Part shown: positions 18,005 through 26,881 of the stretch, one piece after another
Layout: each line of letters opens with the position of its first letter
Numbering within the stretch: the first letter of the stretch is position 1
From: Enterocloster lavalensis
Lineage (GTDB): Bacteria; Bacillota; Clostridia; Lachnospirales; Lachnospiraceae
Direction: 5' to 3'
DNA: 64,000 bases
Assembly (NCBI RefSeq): GCF_902364025.1
Contig: NZ_CABJCG010000022.1
Span: 39,532-103,531, forward strand
The notes under the pieces: generated by a model
What the model was told of the DNA's origin: nothing
Database searches by the model: none
The model's input: only the letters and a program-made list of their open reading frames with translations
Made by a program: the position numbers and the translations under genes

Positions 18005-18839
18005 ACGGGTGATGGTGCGGGTTGTCTTGACGGTTATGTGTCTGTTTGTCTGGCTCCCGCTGTTTTTGATGGCGGGAAATTCCCTGATGGGAGAGTGGGA
18101 GATGCTGGACCGGTTTGGGGCGGTGTTTGGCGCGGCGAACTGGCCGGTGAAGGCAGCGCTTCTGCCCTCCTATCCCACGCTGAAGCCCTATGTGGAGCTG
18201 CTGCTGGACTCGCCGGGCTTTTATGTGATGTTCTGGAATTCCTGCCTGCAGACTGGACTTGCGGTGGCCGGTCAGCTTCTGGTGGCGCTTCCGGCGGCCT
18301 GGGCCTTCGGAGCCTTATCGTTTAAGGGCAGGAGAGGGATGTTTCTGATCTATATCATCCTGATGCTTCAACCCTTCCAGGTGACCATGGTGCCGAACTA
18401 TCTGGTGCTCAAACGGCTGAGTCTGCTGAACAGCCATCTGGCGGTGATTCTGCCCGCGGCCTGGTCGGCATTTCCGGTGTTCATCATGGCGAAATTTTTT
18501 GAGACGATCCCCCGGCCGCTTATGGAGGCTGCGGGATTGGATGGGGCCGGGAGCTGGATGATTTTCTGGAAAATCGGGGTACCCATCGGAAAGCCGGGCA
18601 TCGTCTCGGCCATGGTGCTGGGGGTTCTGGAAACCTGGAACGCCATCGAACAGCCCATGACGTTTTTAAAGGAGCAGAGGCTTTGGCCCCTCTCCCTGTA
18701 CCTGCCGGAGATCACGGCGGACAAGGCGGCGGTGGCCTGGGCCGCCTCGGTGACGGCCATGATCCTGCCGGTCAGCCTGTTTGTGATGGGACAGGGGGCC
18801 CTGGAGCAGGGGATTGCGGCCTCGGGAATCAAGGAATGA
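17997..18839 (+). CDS. Sugar-type ABC transporter permease (MalG type)
   Basis: 280 residues, about six membrane helices, EAA loop MEAAGLDGAGSWMIFW, and the family ending GIAASGIKE. It is the second half of the permease pair with the gene at 17111 and begins inside that gene's end, which points to translational coupling. The next gene follows after 13 bases. Confidence 0.9.
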   Translation: MIKRVMVRVVLTVMCLFVWLPLFLMAGNSLMGEWEMLDRFGAVFGAANWPVKAALLPSYPTLKPYVELLLDSPGFYVMFWNSCLQTGLAVAGQLLVALPAAWAFGALSFKGRRGMFLIYIILMLQPFQVTMVPNYLVLKRLSLLNSHLAVILPAAWSAFPVFIMAKFFETIPRPLMEAAGLDGAGSWMIFWKIGVPIGKPGIVSAMVLGVLETWNAIEQPMTFLKEQRLWPLSLYLPEITADKAAVAWAASVTAMILPVSLFVMGQGALEQGIAASGIKE

Positions 18840-18852
18840 GTGGTGAGCGGCG

Positions 18853-20526
18853 ATGAAACGGTTTACAGTGGGATTTCTGATTGTGATGGTAATATTTACA
18901 TTTTTATCCAGGGCCCTGGACTCCGTGACCATTGCCAGGGTTCAGACCGGGTACGGGAAGCAGGGGTCCGTGTCCTACCGGATCACGGGGGAGGGGACCT
19001 TTGAGGCGGACCGGCTGTCCTACCGCCCGCTGCCGGAGGGGATGCGGGTGGACACGATTCTGGCCCGTCCCGGGGATGTGGTGCAGGCGGGGGATACGAT
19101 CCTCACATTGCAGATGGAACCGCTGCAGGAGAAGCGGGAGGAGCTTACTGTCGCGCTTCGGCAGGCGGAGCTGGCCCTGGAACAGGAACGCCTGTCCGGC
19201 CGGGAGATTCCCAGGGTGACCCAGGAGATGCTGGCCCTCCAGCAGATGGAGGTGGACCAACGGGCGCTGGAGCTTGGCAGGCAGGACCTGGCGGACGCCC
19301 AGGAAGACTACGATCAGAATGTGGATGCCCTCCGGCTGGAGTACGACCGCCTGGCAGACCGCTCGGAGGATGAAATCCGCCAGGATGCACGGAATGCGTT
19401 AAAGAGCGCCAGGCGCGTCTACGATGCCGCCAAATTGGACCGGGATTCTGCGGTGAAGCGTGCGGAGCGGGAGGTCCGGGAAAAGCAGAAAAAGCTGGAC
19501 CGGCTGAACGCCCAGGAGGACCCTTCGGAGGAGGCGGTGGCGGACGCTGAGGAGGAGTTGGCCGCGGCTGAGGAGGATCTGGAGCTGGTGAAGGAGGAAC
19601 AGGACATTCTGGTGGAGGAAGCCAAAGCTTCCCTGCGGTCTGCCGAGGAGGATTACGACGACCGCAGCTACGATACCCTCAAGGCCCAGGAGGACTGCAA
19701 AAAGGCGTACGAGGACGGCGTGAAGGCGGAGGATGAAAAACTCGCCCTTGCCCAGCGGAAGGTGCTGGAGCTGGAGGAGGCGCTGCGCCAGTCCGGCCAG
19801 AACCTGGAAAATGCCAGAATCACAGACGCGGGGACCCGCTCGGAGGAGGAAAAGACCCGGGAGATTTCCCGTCTGCGGCAGGAATCCATGGAGCTGGATC
19901 TGGAACAAAAACGGCGCAGCCTGGCAAAGGTGGAGGAGCTCATCAGCCGGGAGGGCGCGGTGACGGCGGTTTCCCGGGCGGTGGTGGCGGGCCTTGACCT
20001 GCAGGAGGGCGGACTGATCGGGGCTGCGGATCAGATTCGGCTGGCCGAGGGGCGGATGCTGTTTCGGGCGCAGGTGGACAAGGAGGAGGCGGCCCTTCTG
20101 GCGCAGGGACAGCGGATGTCCTTAAAACGGACCGGGGAGGCCAAAGAGTTAAACGCGGTGGTGGAGTCGGTGGACCGCCTGTCCGAAGACGGGAAATGCA
20201 CGGTGAGCGCTTCCCTTGCGGAGGGCGAGGGATGGCTGGGGGAAACCTGCAGCTTCACGGTGGTGCTGCAATCCGGCGTCTACCCGATGGTGATCCCCAT
20301 TGAAGCGCTGAGGGAGGATACAATCGGTTATTTCTGCCTGGCCGTGCAGCCGGAAAAGACCATTCTGGGCGAGGAACTGACGGCTGTGCGGGTCAATGTG
20401 GAGGTGCTGGAAAAGAGCAGCACGTCGGCGGCTGTGTCGGGCGCGGTCACCAGCGTCACCCCTCTGGTTCTCTCTTCCAACAAATCGGTGTCCCCGGGCG
20501 ACCGGGTACGGGGGGTGACGGAATGA
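18853..20526 (+). CDS. HlyD/MacA-like membrane-fusion protein with long coiled coil
   Basis: 557 residues. One N-terminal membrane helix (about 5-22), then a biotinyl-lipoyl-like half (RVDTILARPGDVVQAGDTIL), then a very long Glu/Lys/Arg-rich coiled coil (about residues 85-365), then the second lipoyl half and a beta-barrel region (about 365-557). This is the adaptor layout of HlyD/MacA proteins. In a Gram-positive cell such adaptors reach out from the membrane to a MacB-type partner. The next gene overlaps it by four bases and encodes a MacB-core-like protein. No ATPase or export pump lies in the operon, so a transport role is unproven; a signalling or wall-spanning role is also possible. Confidence 0.7.
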   Translation: MKRFTVGFLIVMVIFTFLSRALDSVTIARVQTGYGKQGSVSYRITGEGTFEADRLSYRPLPEGMRVDTILARPGDVVQAGDTILTLQMEPLQEKREELTVALRQAELALEQERLSGREIPRVTQEMLALQQMEVDQRALELGRQDLADAQEDYDQNVDALRLEYDRLADRSEDEIRQDARNALKSARRVYDAAKLDRDSAVKRAEREVREKQKKLDRLNAQEDPSEEAVADAEEELAAAEEDLELVKEEQDILVEEAKASLRSAEEDYDDRSYDTLKAQEDCKKAYEDGVKAEDEKLALAQRKVLELEEALRQSGQNLENARITDAGTRSEEEKTREISRLRQESMELDLEQKRRSLAKVEELISREGAVTAVSRAVVAGLDLQEGGLIGAADQIRLAEGRMLFRAQVDKEEAALLAQGQRMSLKRTGEAKELNAVVESVDRLSEDGKCTVSASLAEGEGWLGETCSFTVVLQSGVYPMVIPIEALREDTIGYFCLAVQPEKTILGEELTAVRVNVEVLEKSSTSAAVSGAVTSVTPLVLSSNKSVSPGDRVRGVTE

Positions 20527-21572
20527 AACGGTGGATGATGATCCTATTGGCGGCGGGTTTTTGTATCACCGCGATACTTTTGTGGCGGGAGCTTAAGGAC
20601 TTCGGAAGCCAGATATTTTACGAGTACGGGGAAACGGATGCGCCCGGTTGCGAAGTGCTTGACCGGTTGGCGGAGGCAGAGCGGTCGGAGGGAAATCCCC
20701 TGCCGGACATGGCGGCATGGACGGTGGAGGAGAACGTGGAGGTGGAGAACCGGAGCCTGGGCCGGGTGAAGAAGGCCGACCGCATGGTGGTCTGGGGCGA
20801 CCGGGAGCTGGCGGTAAGGCGCGGCCTGGCGGCGGGCAATTACGGCTACCCATCCGACCCCAGGGCCTGCGTGATCAGCCGCGGCCTGGCGATGGAGCTG
20901 TTCGGCTCCTCTGCGGTGGTGGGATTGGAGGTGCGCTGCCAGGGCACGGACTATCTGGTGCGCGGGGTCACCCAGGACGACCGGCGTATGGTGATCGTGC
21001 CCGCCTCCGGTTCCTCAGACCGGTTTCCCTATGTGCTGTTGGATTATGGGGCGGACCGCGGGGCCAAATCCGGGGCGGACCAGCTCCTGTACCGCTACGA
21101 TGCCGGAAGTGCGCGCTACCGGGTGGACGGGGAAATCTGCCTGGCGGCTGCGGGCTTTTCTGCATTTCTGCCGGTGTGGGCGGCCCTGGGACGGAGCCTG
21201 TCTGCGTATTTTGGCCGGGAGAAACGCCTCCTGCGCCGGTTTATGGCAGTGTCGGCGGCAGCGTTGGCAGCGGCGGCCTGCATCCGGATGCTGGGGGCGG
21301 AGGGAACCCGGTTTCCGCCGGACCTCATCCCCTCCAGATGGTCGGATTTCAGTTTCTGGGGCCAGCGGTGGAGGGAGATCACTCCGGCGCTGCGCTTTGC
21401 GGGGGAAAACGGCCGCGTTTTGTGGATGACGCTGCTGCGGGAACGGACGATTGCGGGGATTCTGTGCGGAACCGCGGGGGGACTTACGGTCATTTTTACA
21501 GAGGGTGGGATTGTAAGGAAAACGTTATTGACACTCAGGGACAAAATGAGTAAAGTAGGGGGTAGGAGTTAA
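20523..21572 (+). CDS. Membrane protein with MacB-like extracellular core
   Basis: 349 residues. An N-terminal membrane helix (about 5-22) is followed by a mainly extracellular region whose middle (GNYGYPSDPRACVISRGL, AMELFGSSAVVGLEV, then YLVRGVTQDDRRMVIVPAS) resembles the MacB periplasmic core domain. Two or three weaker hydrophobic stretches lie in the C-terminal half (around 205-260 and 300-330). A complete FtsX permease core is not evident, and there is no ATPase domain. It starts inside the end of the HlyD-like gene (ATGA overlap). It could be a degenerate or specialised partner of that adaptor. Function is not known. Confidence 0.5.
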   Translation: MKRWMMILLAAGFCITAILLWRELKDFGSQIFYEYGETDAPGCEVLDRLAEAERSEGNPLPDMAAWTVEENVEVENRSLGRVKKADRMVVWGDRELAVRRGLAAGNYGYPSDPRACVISRGLAMELFGSSAVVGLEVRCQGTDYLVRGVTQDDRRMVIVPASGSSDRFPYVLLDYGADRGAKSGADQLLYRYDAGSARYRVDGEICLAAAGFSAFLPVWAALGRSLSAYFGREKRLLRRFMAVSAAALAAAACIRMLGAEGTRFPPDLIPSRWSDFSFWGQRWREITPALRFAGENGRVLWMTLLRERTIAGILCGTAGGLTVIFTEGGIVRKTLLTLRDKMSKVGGRS

Positions 21573-21608
21573 TCTGGATGAGCGCGTATCGAGTGAGGAG
21601 GATACACT

Positions 21609-22625
21609 TTGAAAAAGCACAGTATGAAACATCTGACGGCGGCAGCGGCGGCGGTAGCCCTGGCGCTTTTAACCGCGTTTCCGTCATGGGCGGCCAGCAC
21701 CACCAAGAAGATCACGTCCGTCACCCTGCAGATCGAGGCGGATATCGAGCCTGGGACGGATTTCGGCGAGGAATCCATTGATTTTGACGCCAGCGGAGAC
21801 AAGTTTTACGTGGGCGATTACGAGGTCAAGAACGACGGCCAGGCGTGGGAGGAGGATACGGTTCCCAAGCTGGAGGTGACGCTGGAGGCCAACGACGATT
21901 ACCGTTTTTCCACCTCGATCCGAAAGGACAAGATACGTTTAAAGGGCGTCGGCGCCGTCTGTAAAGGCGCTGCCCGCAAGGAGGCGGGGCAGCAGCTGGT
22001 GCTGACCATCGAGCTGGACTCTTTGACCAAGTCCTTAAGGCCCATTGAGAATGTGCGCCTGAACCCCGACGGGGTGGTGACCTGGGATCCGGTGAGCACG
22101 GCCGGAAGCTATGAGTTTCGCGTGTACCGGGACGGAAAGTCGGTGGGGAGCGCCATCACCACCACCTACAACAGCTACAACTGTTCGGAGAAGCTGACCA
22201 AGAGCGCCAACTACTATGTGAAGGTGAAAGCCTACAACAAGGTGGATTCCTCCATCGAAGGGGAGTGGGCCGAGTCCAACACCATGTACGTGGATGCCAA
22301 CATGGCGTCCTACTTCAAGGACAATCCCGTGGAGAACCCGGAGGGCGTGTACCCCTACAGCTCCTGGAAACAGGCGGAGGACGGAAGATGGTGGTACGAC
22401 AACGGGGACGGAACCTATCCCAGCTCAAACTGGCAGGAGATCGGCGGCAAGTGGTATTTCTTCGACGCAGAGGGTTATATGGTGACCGGCTGGATCGACT
22501 GGGAGGGCAAGCGCTATTTCTGCAATGAGAGCGGCGAGATGCTGAAGGACTGCATCACCGAGGACAATTACCGCCTGGGCGAGGACGGGGCGGTGATCAG
22601 CCAGGATCCGGTGCCGGGCCCGTAA
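21609..22625 (+). CDS. Secreted protein with Fn3-like domain and cell-wall-binding repeats
   Basis: 338 residues. A signal peptide (residues about 1-29, cut near SWAAS) is followed by a beta-rich domain, a fibronectin-III-like domain (about 140-235: VTWDPVSTAGSYEFRVYRDG), and three choline-binding-type repeats near the C-terminus (WWYDNGDG, SNWQEIGGKWYFFDAEG, TGWIDWEGKRYFC). Such repeats hold proteins on teichoic-acid or wall sugars. The start is a TTG seven bases after GAGGAGG. It closes the operon begun at 14923, which places a wall-attached protein beside the adaptor and uptake genes. Confidence 0.8.
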   Translation: MKKHSMKHLTAAAAAVALALLTAFPSWAASTTKKITSVTLQIEADIEPGTDFGEESIDFDASGDKFYVGDYEVKNDGQAWEEDTVPKLEVTLEANDDYRFSTSIRKDKIRLKGVGAVCKGAARKEAGQQLVLTIELDSLTKSLRPIENVRLNPDGVVTWDPVSTAGSYEFRVYRDGKSVGSAITTTYNSYNCSEKLTKSANYYVKVKAYNKVDSSIEGEWAESNTMYVDANMASYFKDNPVENPEGVYPYSSWKQAEDGRWWYDNGDGTYPSSNWQEIGGKWYFFDAEGYMVTGWIDWEGKRYFCNESGEMLKDCITEDNYRLGEDGAVISQDPVPGP

Positions 22626-22773
22626 AGTCCGGGAAGTCCGCGGTGTAAGCGTGGTTTAAGCCGCGGGGACCGGCCCTGCGGGCGGCCGTCAGGGCCATGA
22701 GAGAATGAACATAATACGGCTGTCGCGGACTTGTTTGTCCAGCGGCAGCTTTTTAAAGGTGGAGACAAGAGAA

Positions 22774-24858
22774 GTGGACGATTGGGAACAACAATTTACA
22801 GATGCCCTGGAGATCGGATATTCCTACCAGCTGGCGAAACGGATGGAGCAGTTTAAGACAAACCCAGCGCTGGGCTACCGCACGGCGGGCTCCAAAGCGG
22901 AATTTGAGACGGGCGAGATGCTTTGCCGGGAGATGGAGGCCATTGGCCTTAAGGACGTGCACAAGGACAAGGTGACGGTGGACGCCTGGGAGTTTGAGAA
23001 GGCCGAGATGCGTTTTACGGATTCGGAGGGGGTAAGGCACTGCTTTCAGCTGGGAGCCTATCAGACCAATTTCGACACGGAGGGAACCAGGGAGTTTGAG
23101 ATTGTCTACCTGGGCAAGGGCACGGCGGACTGTTATGACCGCGTGGATGTGGAGGGAAAGCTGGTGCTGGTGGACATCAACCAGCGGGACGAGTGGTGGA
23201 TCAATTTCCCGGTTTACCAGGCCCATCTGCGGGGGGCGGCCGCCCTGGTGGCGGTTCAGGAGCAGGGCTACGGGGAGGTTCACAACACGGCCTTAAACGC
23301 CCAGGACATCGCGGGACCGGCGGACGCGCCGGCGTTCTCCATTTCCCAGGCGGACGCCTGGGTGCTGAAAAAGGCCATGATGGAGGCCGGAAGCTGCCCG
23401 GACGAGAGCGGGATGGAGCCGGGCAACATGGGCGCGGTCGCGGTGGAGTTCGAGGCCAGGACCACCGTGGCGCCGGACCGGGAGACCTACAACATCGTGG
23501 GGACTATACCGGGGCGGGGCACGGACCGTATGATTTTGATCACCGCCCATTACGACTCCTATTTCAGCGGATTTCAGGACGACAACGCGGCGGTGGCTAT
23601 GATGTTTGGGATCGCCAGGGCACTGTTAAAGAGCGGCTACAGGCCAAAGTTCAATCTGGTTTTCTGCGCCATGGCCGCGGAGGAGTGGGGGGTGGCAAAC
23701 TCCAAGTACGACTGGTCCACAGGCGCTTACGAGGAGGTGTTCACCGCCCATCCCGAGTGGAGGGGAAAGACCTTCGCCAACTTAAATTTCGAGCTTCCGG
23801 CCCATGCCCACGGACAGATGGACGCGGTGCGCTGTACCTACGAGTACGAGGATTTCCTGAGCCGTTTTCTGGAAGGCGTTGAGGTGGACGAGGCGGCCTA
23901 CCCCGACGGGGTGGAGGTGCTCTGCCCCATCCAGACCTGGTCCGACGATTTCTCCATGGCCGTGGCCGGAATCCCGTCCATGGTCAACGAATTCTCCGGC
24001 GGGGAGTTTATGGAAACCCACTACCACTCCCAGTTTGACAACGACAATGTGTACCAGGAGCCGGTTTACCGCTTTCACCACGTGCTCTACGGCCGCCTGG
24101 TGATGGCCTTCGACCGCCTGCTGCTGCCGCCCATGAACTTCGAGCGCCTGATCCGGGCGGTGACGGACAGCGACGACGTGGGAATCCGGCGCAAGGCGGA
24201 GGTGGACACCTGGGAGATGAAGCGCGCCCTGAAGAAGGCCAAGGAGGTCTCCAGGGCGTTGTACCGCAGGATCACGGAGCTGAACCGGGATTACGCGGCG
24301 TTTCTGGATCAGGGGGATTTGGAGGCGGCGGACCGTTTGTTTGCGCGCTGCGGGGAAATGCAGGAACGGCTGCTGTACATATTCCGCAAGGAGCAGGATT
24401 ATTTTGTGCGGCTGAACTGGCACGACGAAGTGCTTTTCCCACAGGAGGCGGTGCAGGACAATCTGCGTGCGCTCTACAAGGCTCTGCGGCACGCCTGGGA
24501 GGGAAATGCGCGGGCGGCCCTGGAGGATATCTACGGCATCGACAACAACCGCTACGCCTTCCTCTTTGACGAGCAGGTGTTCAACTATTTCACCCAGTAC
24601 GTGTTAAACCAGCCCGGCAACCGTTTAAAATGGGGCGCGGGCCGTATCGTACACCATGAGAACCTGTTTCAGCTGGTCCGCAGCCTGAAGGAAAAGCTGG
24701 AGGAGGGGCGGGAGAAGGACGTGGATCTCACGCCGGAATACCTGGAGTTAAAGCGGGTGACGGAAAATCAGACCGCGTGTTACCGGGACGATATCCGCTA
24801 TATGACGGAATCAATTAAAAAACTGACCGCATGGATGCAGGAATGCCTGACCATGTGA
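22774..24858 (+). CDS. M28-family zinc aminopeptidase-like protein
   Basis: About 694 residues with no signal peptide, so probably cytoplasmic. Residues about 100-230 look like a PA insert. The catalytic part has the M28 metal ligands and bases: TAHYDS, GFQDDNAA, AAEEWG and the late His in THYHSQFDN. A long helical C-terminal extension (about 450-694) is not part of the standard enzyme. I choose the GTG at 22774 because AAAGGTGGAG precedes it by nine bases; the ATG at 22705 would add 23 residues but has no ribosome site. The GNAT gene follows after 18 bases and is likely co-transcribed. Substrate unknown. Confidence 0.78.
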   Translation: MDDWEQQFTDALEIGYSYQLAKRMEQFKTNPALGYRTAGSKAEFETGEMLCREMEAIGLKDVHKDKVTVDAWEFEKAEMRFTDSEGVRHCFQLGAYQTNFDTEGTREFEIVYLGKGTADCYDRVDVEGKLVLVDINQRDEWWINFPVYQAHLRGAAALVAVQEQGYGEVHNTALNAQDIAGPADAPAFSISQADAWVLKKAMMEAGSCPDESGMEPGNMGAVAVEFEARTTVAPDRETYNIVGTIPGRGTDRMILITAHYDSYFSGFQDDNAAVAMMFGIARALLKSGYRPKFNLVFCAMAAEEWGVANSKYDWSTGAYEEVFTAHPEWRGKTFANLNFELPAHAHGQMDAVRCTYEYEDFLSRFLEGVEVDEAAYPDGVEVLCPIQTWSDDFSMAVAGIPSMVNEFSGGEFMETHYHSQFDNDNVYQEPVYRFHHVLYGRLVMAFDRLLLPPMNFERLIRAVTDSDDVGIRRKAEVDTWEMKRALKKAKEVSRALYRRITELNRDYAAFLDQGDLEAADRLFARCGEMQERLLYIFRKEQDYFVRLNWHDEVLFPQEAVQDNLRALYKALRHAWEGNARAALEDIYGIDNNRYAFLFDEQVFNYFTQYVLNQPGNRLKWGAGRIVHHENLFQLVRSLKEKLEEGREKDVDLTPEYLELKRVTENQTACYRDDIRYMTESIKKLTAWMQECLTM

Positions 24859-24876
24859 CGGGAGGAAATACAAGCG

Positions 24877-25512
24877 ATGGAAAGCCGAACTTTATACCGC
24901 GTGCAAAAAGAGGATCTGCCGAAAATGGAAGAGCTTCTGACCCAGTGCTTTGCCCGGGACCCGCTGTACTGCAAGCTGATCCCGGATGAGGAGACCAGAA
25001 AGCGCCTGCTGCCGGAGCTGTTCAAATGCGACCTGTCGGAGTTTTTCGAGCTGTGCCAGATCTACTCCGACAGTCCGGAGTTAAACTCCATCATCGTGGT
25101 GTCCGACGAGTCGGAGCCCTACGATCCGTTCCGCTACTACCTGACCGAGGCCCTGGCCGCCTTAAAGACGGACGAGTACCTGATCCGGGAGGACCCCAGT
25201 CTTAAAACCTTCTGGAATTTTGTGAGGGGCAAGGACTATTTAAATTCCCGCTGGACAGCCCAGCTTCACCAGGAAGAGCGCCTGCACATCATCTATCTGG
25301 CCGTGCGGCAGGGCATGCAGCACCACGGCCTCTCGGCCCTGCTGCTAAACGAGGTGATCGCTTACGCAGAGAGCCGCCGCCTGATGATTTCCCTGGAAAC
25401 CCACAATCCGAAAAATGTCCCGCTGTACGAACATTTCGGATTCAAGGTATTCGGCGTGGTAGAAAAACATTTCGATCTCAAACAATACTGCCTGGTGCGC
25501 GAGGTGCAGTGA
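24877..25512 (+). CDS. GNAT-family N-acetyltransferase
   Basis: 211 residues of the GNAT fold, which uses acetyl-CoA to acylate amines. Recognisable parts are the N-terminal YRVQKEDLPKMEELL, the central strand LHIIYLAVRQGMQHHG leading into the acetyl-CoA loop, and NVPLYEHFGFKVFGVVEK near the end. The ATG at 24877 follows GGGAGGAAA. It is downstream of the M28 peptidase gene, and a terminator follows at once, so the two form a short operon. The acceptor substrate is unknown. Confidence 0.8.
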   Translation: MESRTLYRVQKEDLPKMEELLTQCFARDPLYCKLIPDEETRKRLLPELFKCDLSEFFELCQIYSDSPELNSIIVVSDESEPYDPFRYYLTEALAALKTDEYLIREDPSLKTFWNFVRGKDYLNSRWTAQLHQEERLHIIYLAVRQGMQHHGLSALLLNEVIAYAESRRLMISLETHNPKNVPLYEHFGFKVFGVVEKHFDLKQYCLVREVQ

Positions 25513-25539
25513 GATTGCGCTGCGCTGGCGGCAGTTGTT

Positions 25540-25596
25540 CCGGCGGAGAAAGGCGCTTTCCGGCAGGGCTTGCGCGACTTTCTCCGCCGGTTTTTT
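25540..25596 (+). terminator. Rho-independent terminator after the GNAT gene
   Basis: CCGGCGGAGAAAG pairs with CTTTCTCCGCCGG across a 25-base loop, followed by six Ts. Confidence 0.9.
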
Positions 25597-25685
25597 CTTT
25601 GTCCGGGCCGGTTCGCTATAACTTCTGTTCATGATAATAATTCCAAACTTGTATATTCCATAATCGGAAAATTCCCCTGCAACAG

Positions 25686-25714
25686 TTGAAATCCCCCATT
25701 AAATGAGCTATGAT
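25686..25714 (+). promoter_or_regulatory. Sigma-A promoter of leuB-ilvD
   Basis: TTGAAA at 25686-25691 and TATGAT at 25709-25714 with a 17-base spacer. The leader is only about 55 bases, so there is no room for a T-box or leader-peptide attenuator. A partial CodY-like stretch lies upstream at 25659 but is too weak to call. Confidence 0.82.
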
Positions 25715-25775
25715 GGAAAGAAATCATATTTGTTTGTTTAGACATAACTAAAATGAATGATAGAATGGGAGAGAT

Positions 25776-26867
25776 ATGAAGATGAATTATAATGTGACAG
25801 CCATACCGGGAGATGGGATCGGCCCGGAGATCGTGCGCGAGGCCAGAAAAGTGCTGGACCAGGTGGGCAGGGTCTACGGCCATAGCTTCCATTATACCGA
25901 GGTGCTCATGGGCGGCTGCTCCATCGACGCCCACGGCGTTCCCCTGACCGACGAGGCTCTGGAGACGGCGCGAAACAGCGATGCGGTGCTTCTTGGAGCG
26001 GTGGGCGGCAACGTGGGCAACTCCAAGTGGTACGACGTGGCCCCGAATCTGCGCCCCGAGGCAGGACTTCTGGCCATAAGAAAGGGCCTGGGACTCTTCG
26101 CCAACATCCGTCCCGCCTACCTCTACGCCGAGCTGGCCTCCGCCTGCCCCTTAAAGGATGAGATCATCGGGGACGGCTTCGACATGGTGATCATGCGGGA
26201 GCTCACCGGCGGCATTTACTTTGGCGACCGCTGGACCAAGGAAGTGGACGGCGTGATGCAGGCCACGGATATCCTTACATACAATGAAAATGAGATCCGC
26301 CGGATCGCAATCAAGGGCTTTGAGATCGCCATGAAGCGCCGGAAAAAGGTGATCAGCGTGGACAAGGCCAATGTGCTGGATTCCTCCCGCCTGTGGAGAA
26401 AGGTGGTGGAGGAAGTGGCGAAGGACTACCCGGAGGTGGAGCTGACCCACATGCTGGTGGACAACTGCGCCATGCAGCTGGTGATGAATCCGGGCCAGTT
26501 CGACGTGATCCTGACCGAGAACATGTTCGGCGACATTCTGTCCGACGAGGCCAGCATGATCACCGGCTCCATCGGGATGCTGTCCTCGGCCAGCTTAAAC
26601 GAGAGTAAGTTCGGCCTGTACGAGCCCAGCCACGGCTCCGCCCCGGATATCGCGGGCCTTGACCTGGCGAATCCCATCGCAACCATTTTGTCCGCGGCCA
26701 TGATGCTGCGCTATTCCTTTGATCTGGACAAAGAGGCGGACGCGGTGGAGCAGGCGGTCCGGCAGGTATTAAAAGACGGTTACCGCACCGGGGACATTAT
26801 GTCCGACGGTTGCGAGAAGGTAGGGACCACCCGCATGGGTGATCTCGTTGCAGAGCGGATACGATAG
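25776..26867 (+). CDS. leuB: 3-isopropylmalate dehydrogenase
   Basis: 363 residues. Oxidatively decarboxylates 3-isopropylmalate with NAD in leucine synthesis. Family marks: [11 protein letters not shown] at the N-terminus, LLGAVGG, the substrate region [10 protein letters not shown], the metal Asp residues in [15 protein letters not shown], and the NAD-binding [12 protein letters not shown]. The ATG at 25776 follows GGGAG. ilvD follows after 14 bases, and the two share the promoter at 25686. No leuA, leuC or leuD lies in the window, so leucine genes are split in this genome. Confidence 0.96.
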   Translation: MKMNYNVTAIPGDGIGPEIVREARKVLDQVGRVYGHSFHYTEVLMGGCSIDAHGVPLTDEALETARNSDAVLLGAVGGNVGNSKWYDVAPNLRPEAGLLAIRKGLGLFANIRPAYLYAELASACPLKDEIIGDGFDMVIMRELTGGIYFGDRWTKEVDGVMQATDILTYNENEIRRIAIKGFEIAMKRRKKVISVDKANVLDSSRLWRKVVEEVAKDYPEVELTHMLVDNCAMQLVMNPGQFDVILTENMFGDILSDEASMITGSIGMLSSASLNESKFGLYEPSHGSAPDIAGLDLANPIATILSAAMMLRYSFDLDKEADAVEQAVRQVLKDGYRTGDIMSDGCEKVGTTRMGDLVAERIR

Positions 26868-26881
26868 AGGAGGAGAAACAG

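Noticed and set aside
22640..22700. R2 copy or terminator in the gap before the M28 gene
   Set aside because: GGCCCTG/CAGGGCC pairs and CTGCGGGC is present, but the TTGAATG start and CGATTG end of R2 are missing, and no T run follows.
25597..25775. T-box or attenuator, and a CodY site, upstream of leuB
   Set aside because: The promoter leaves a leader of about 55 bases with no T-box motif. The CodY-like stretch at 25659-25673 has four mismatches to the 15-base consensus.
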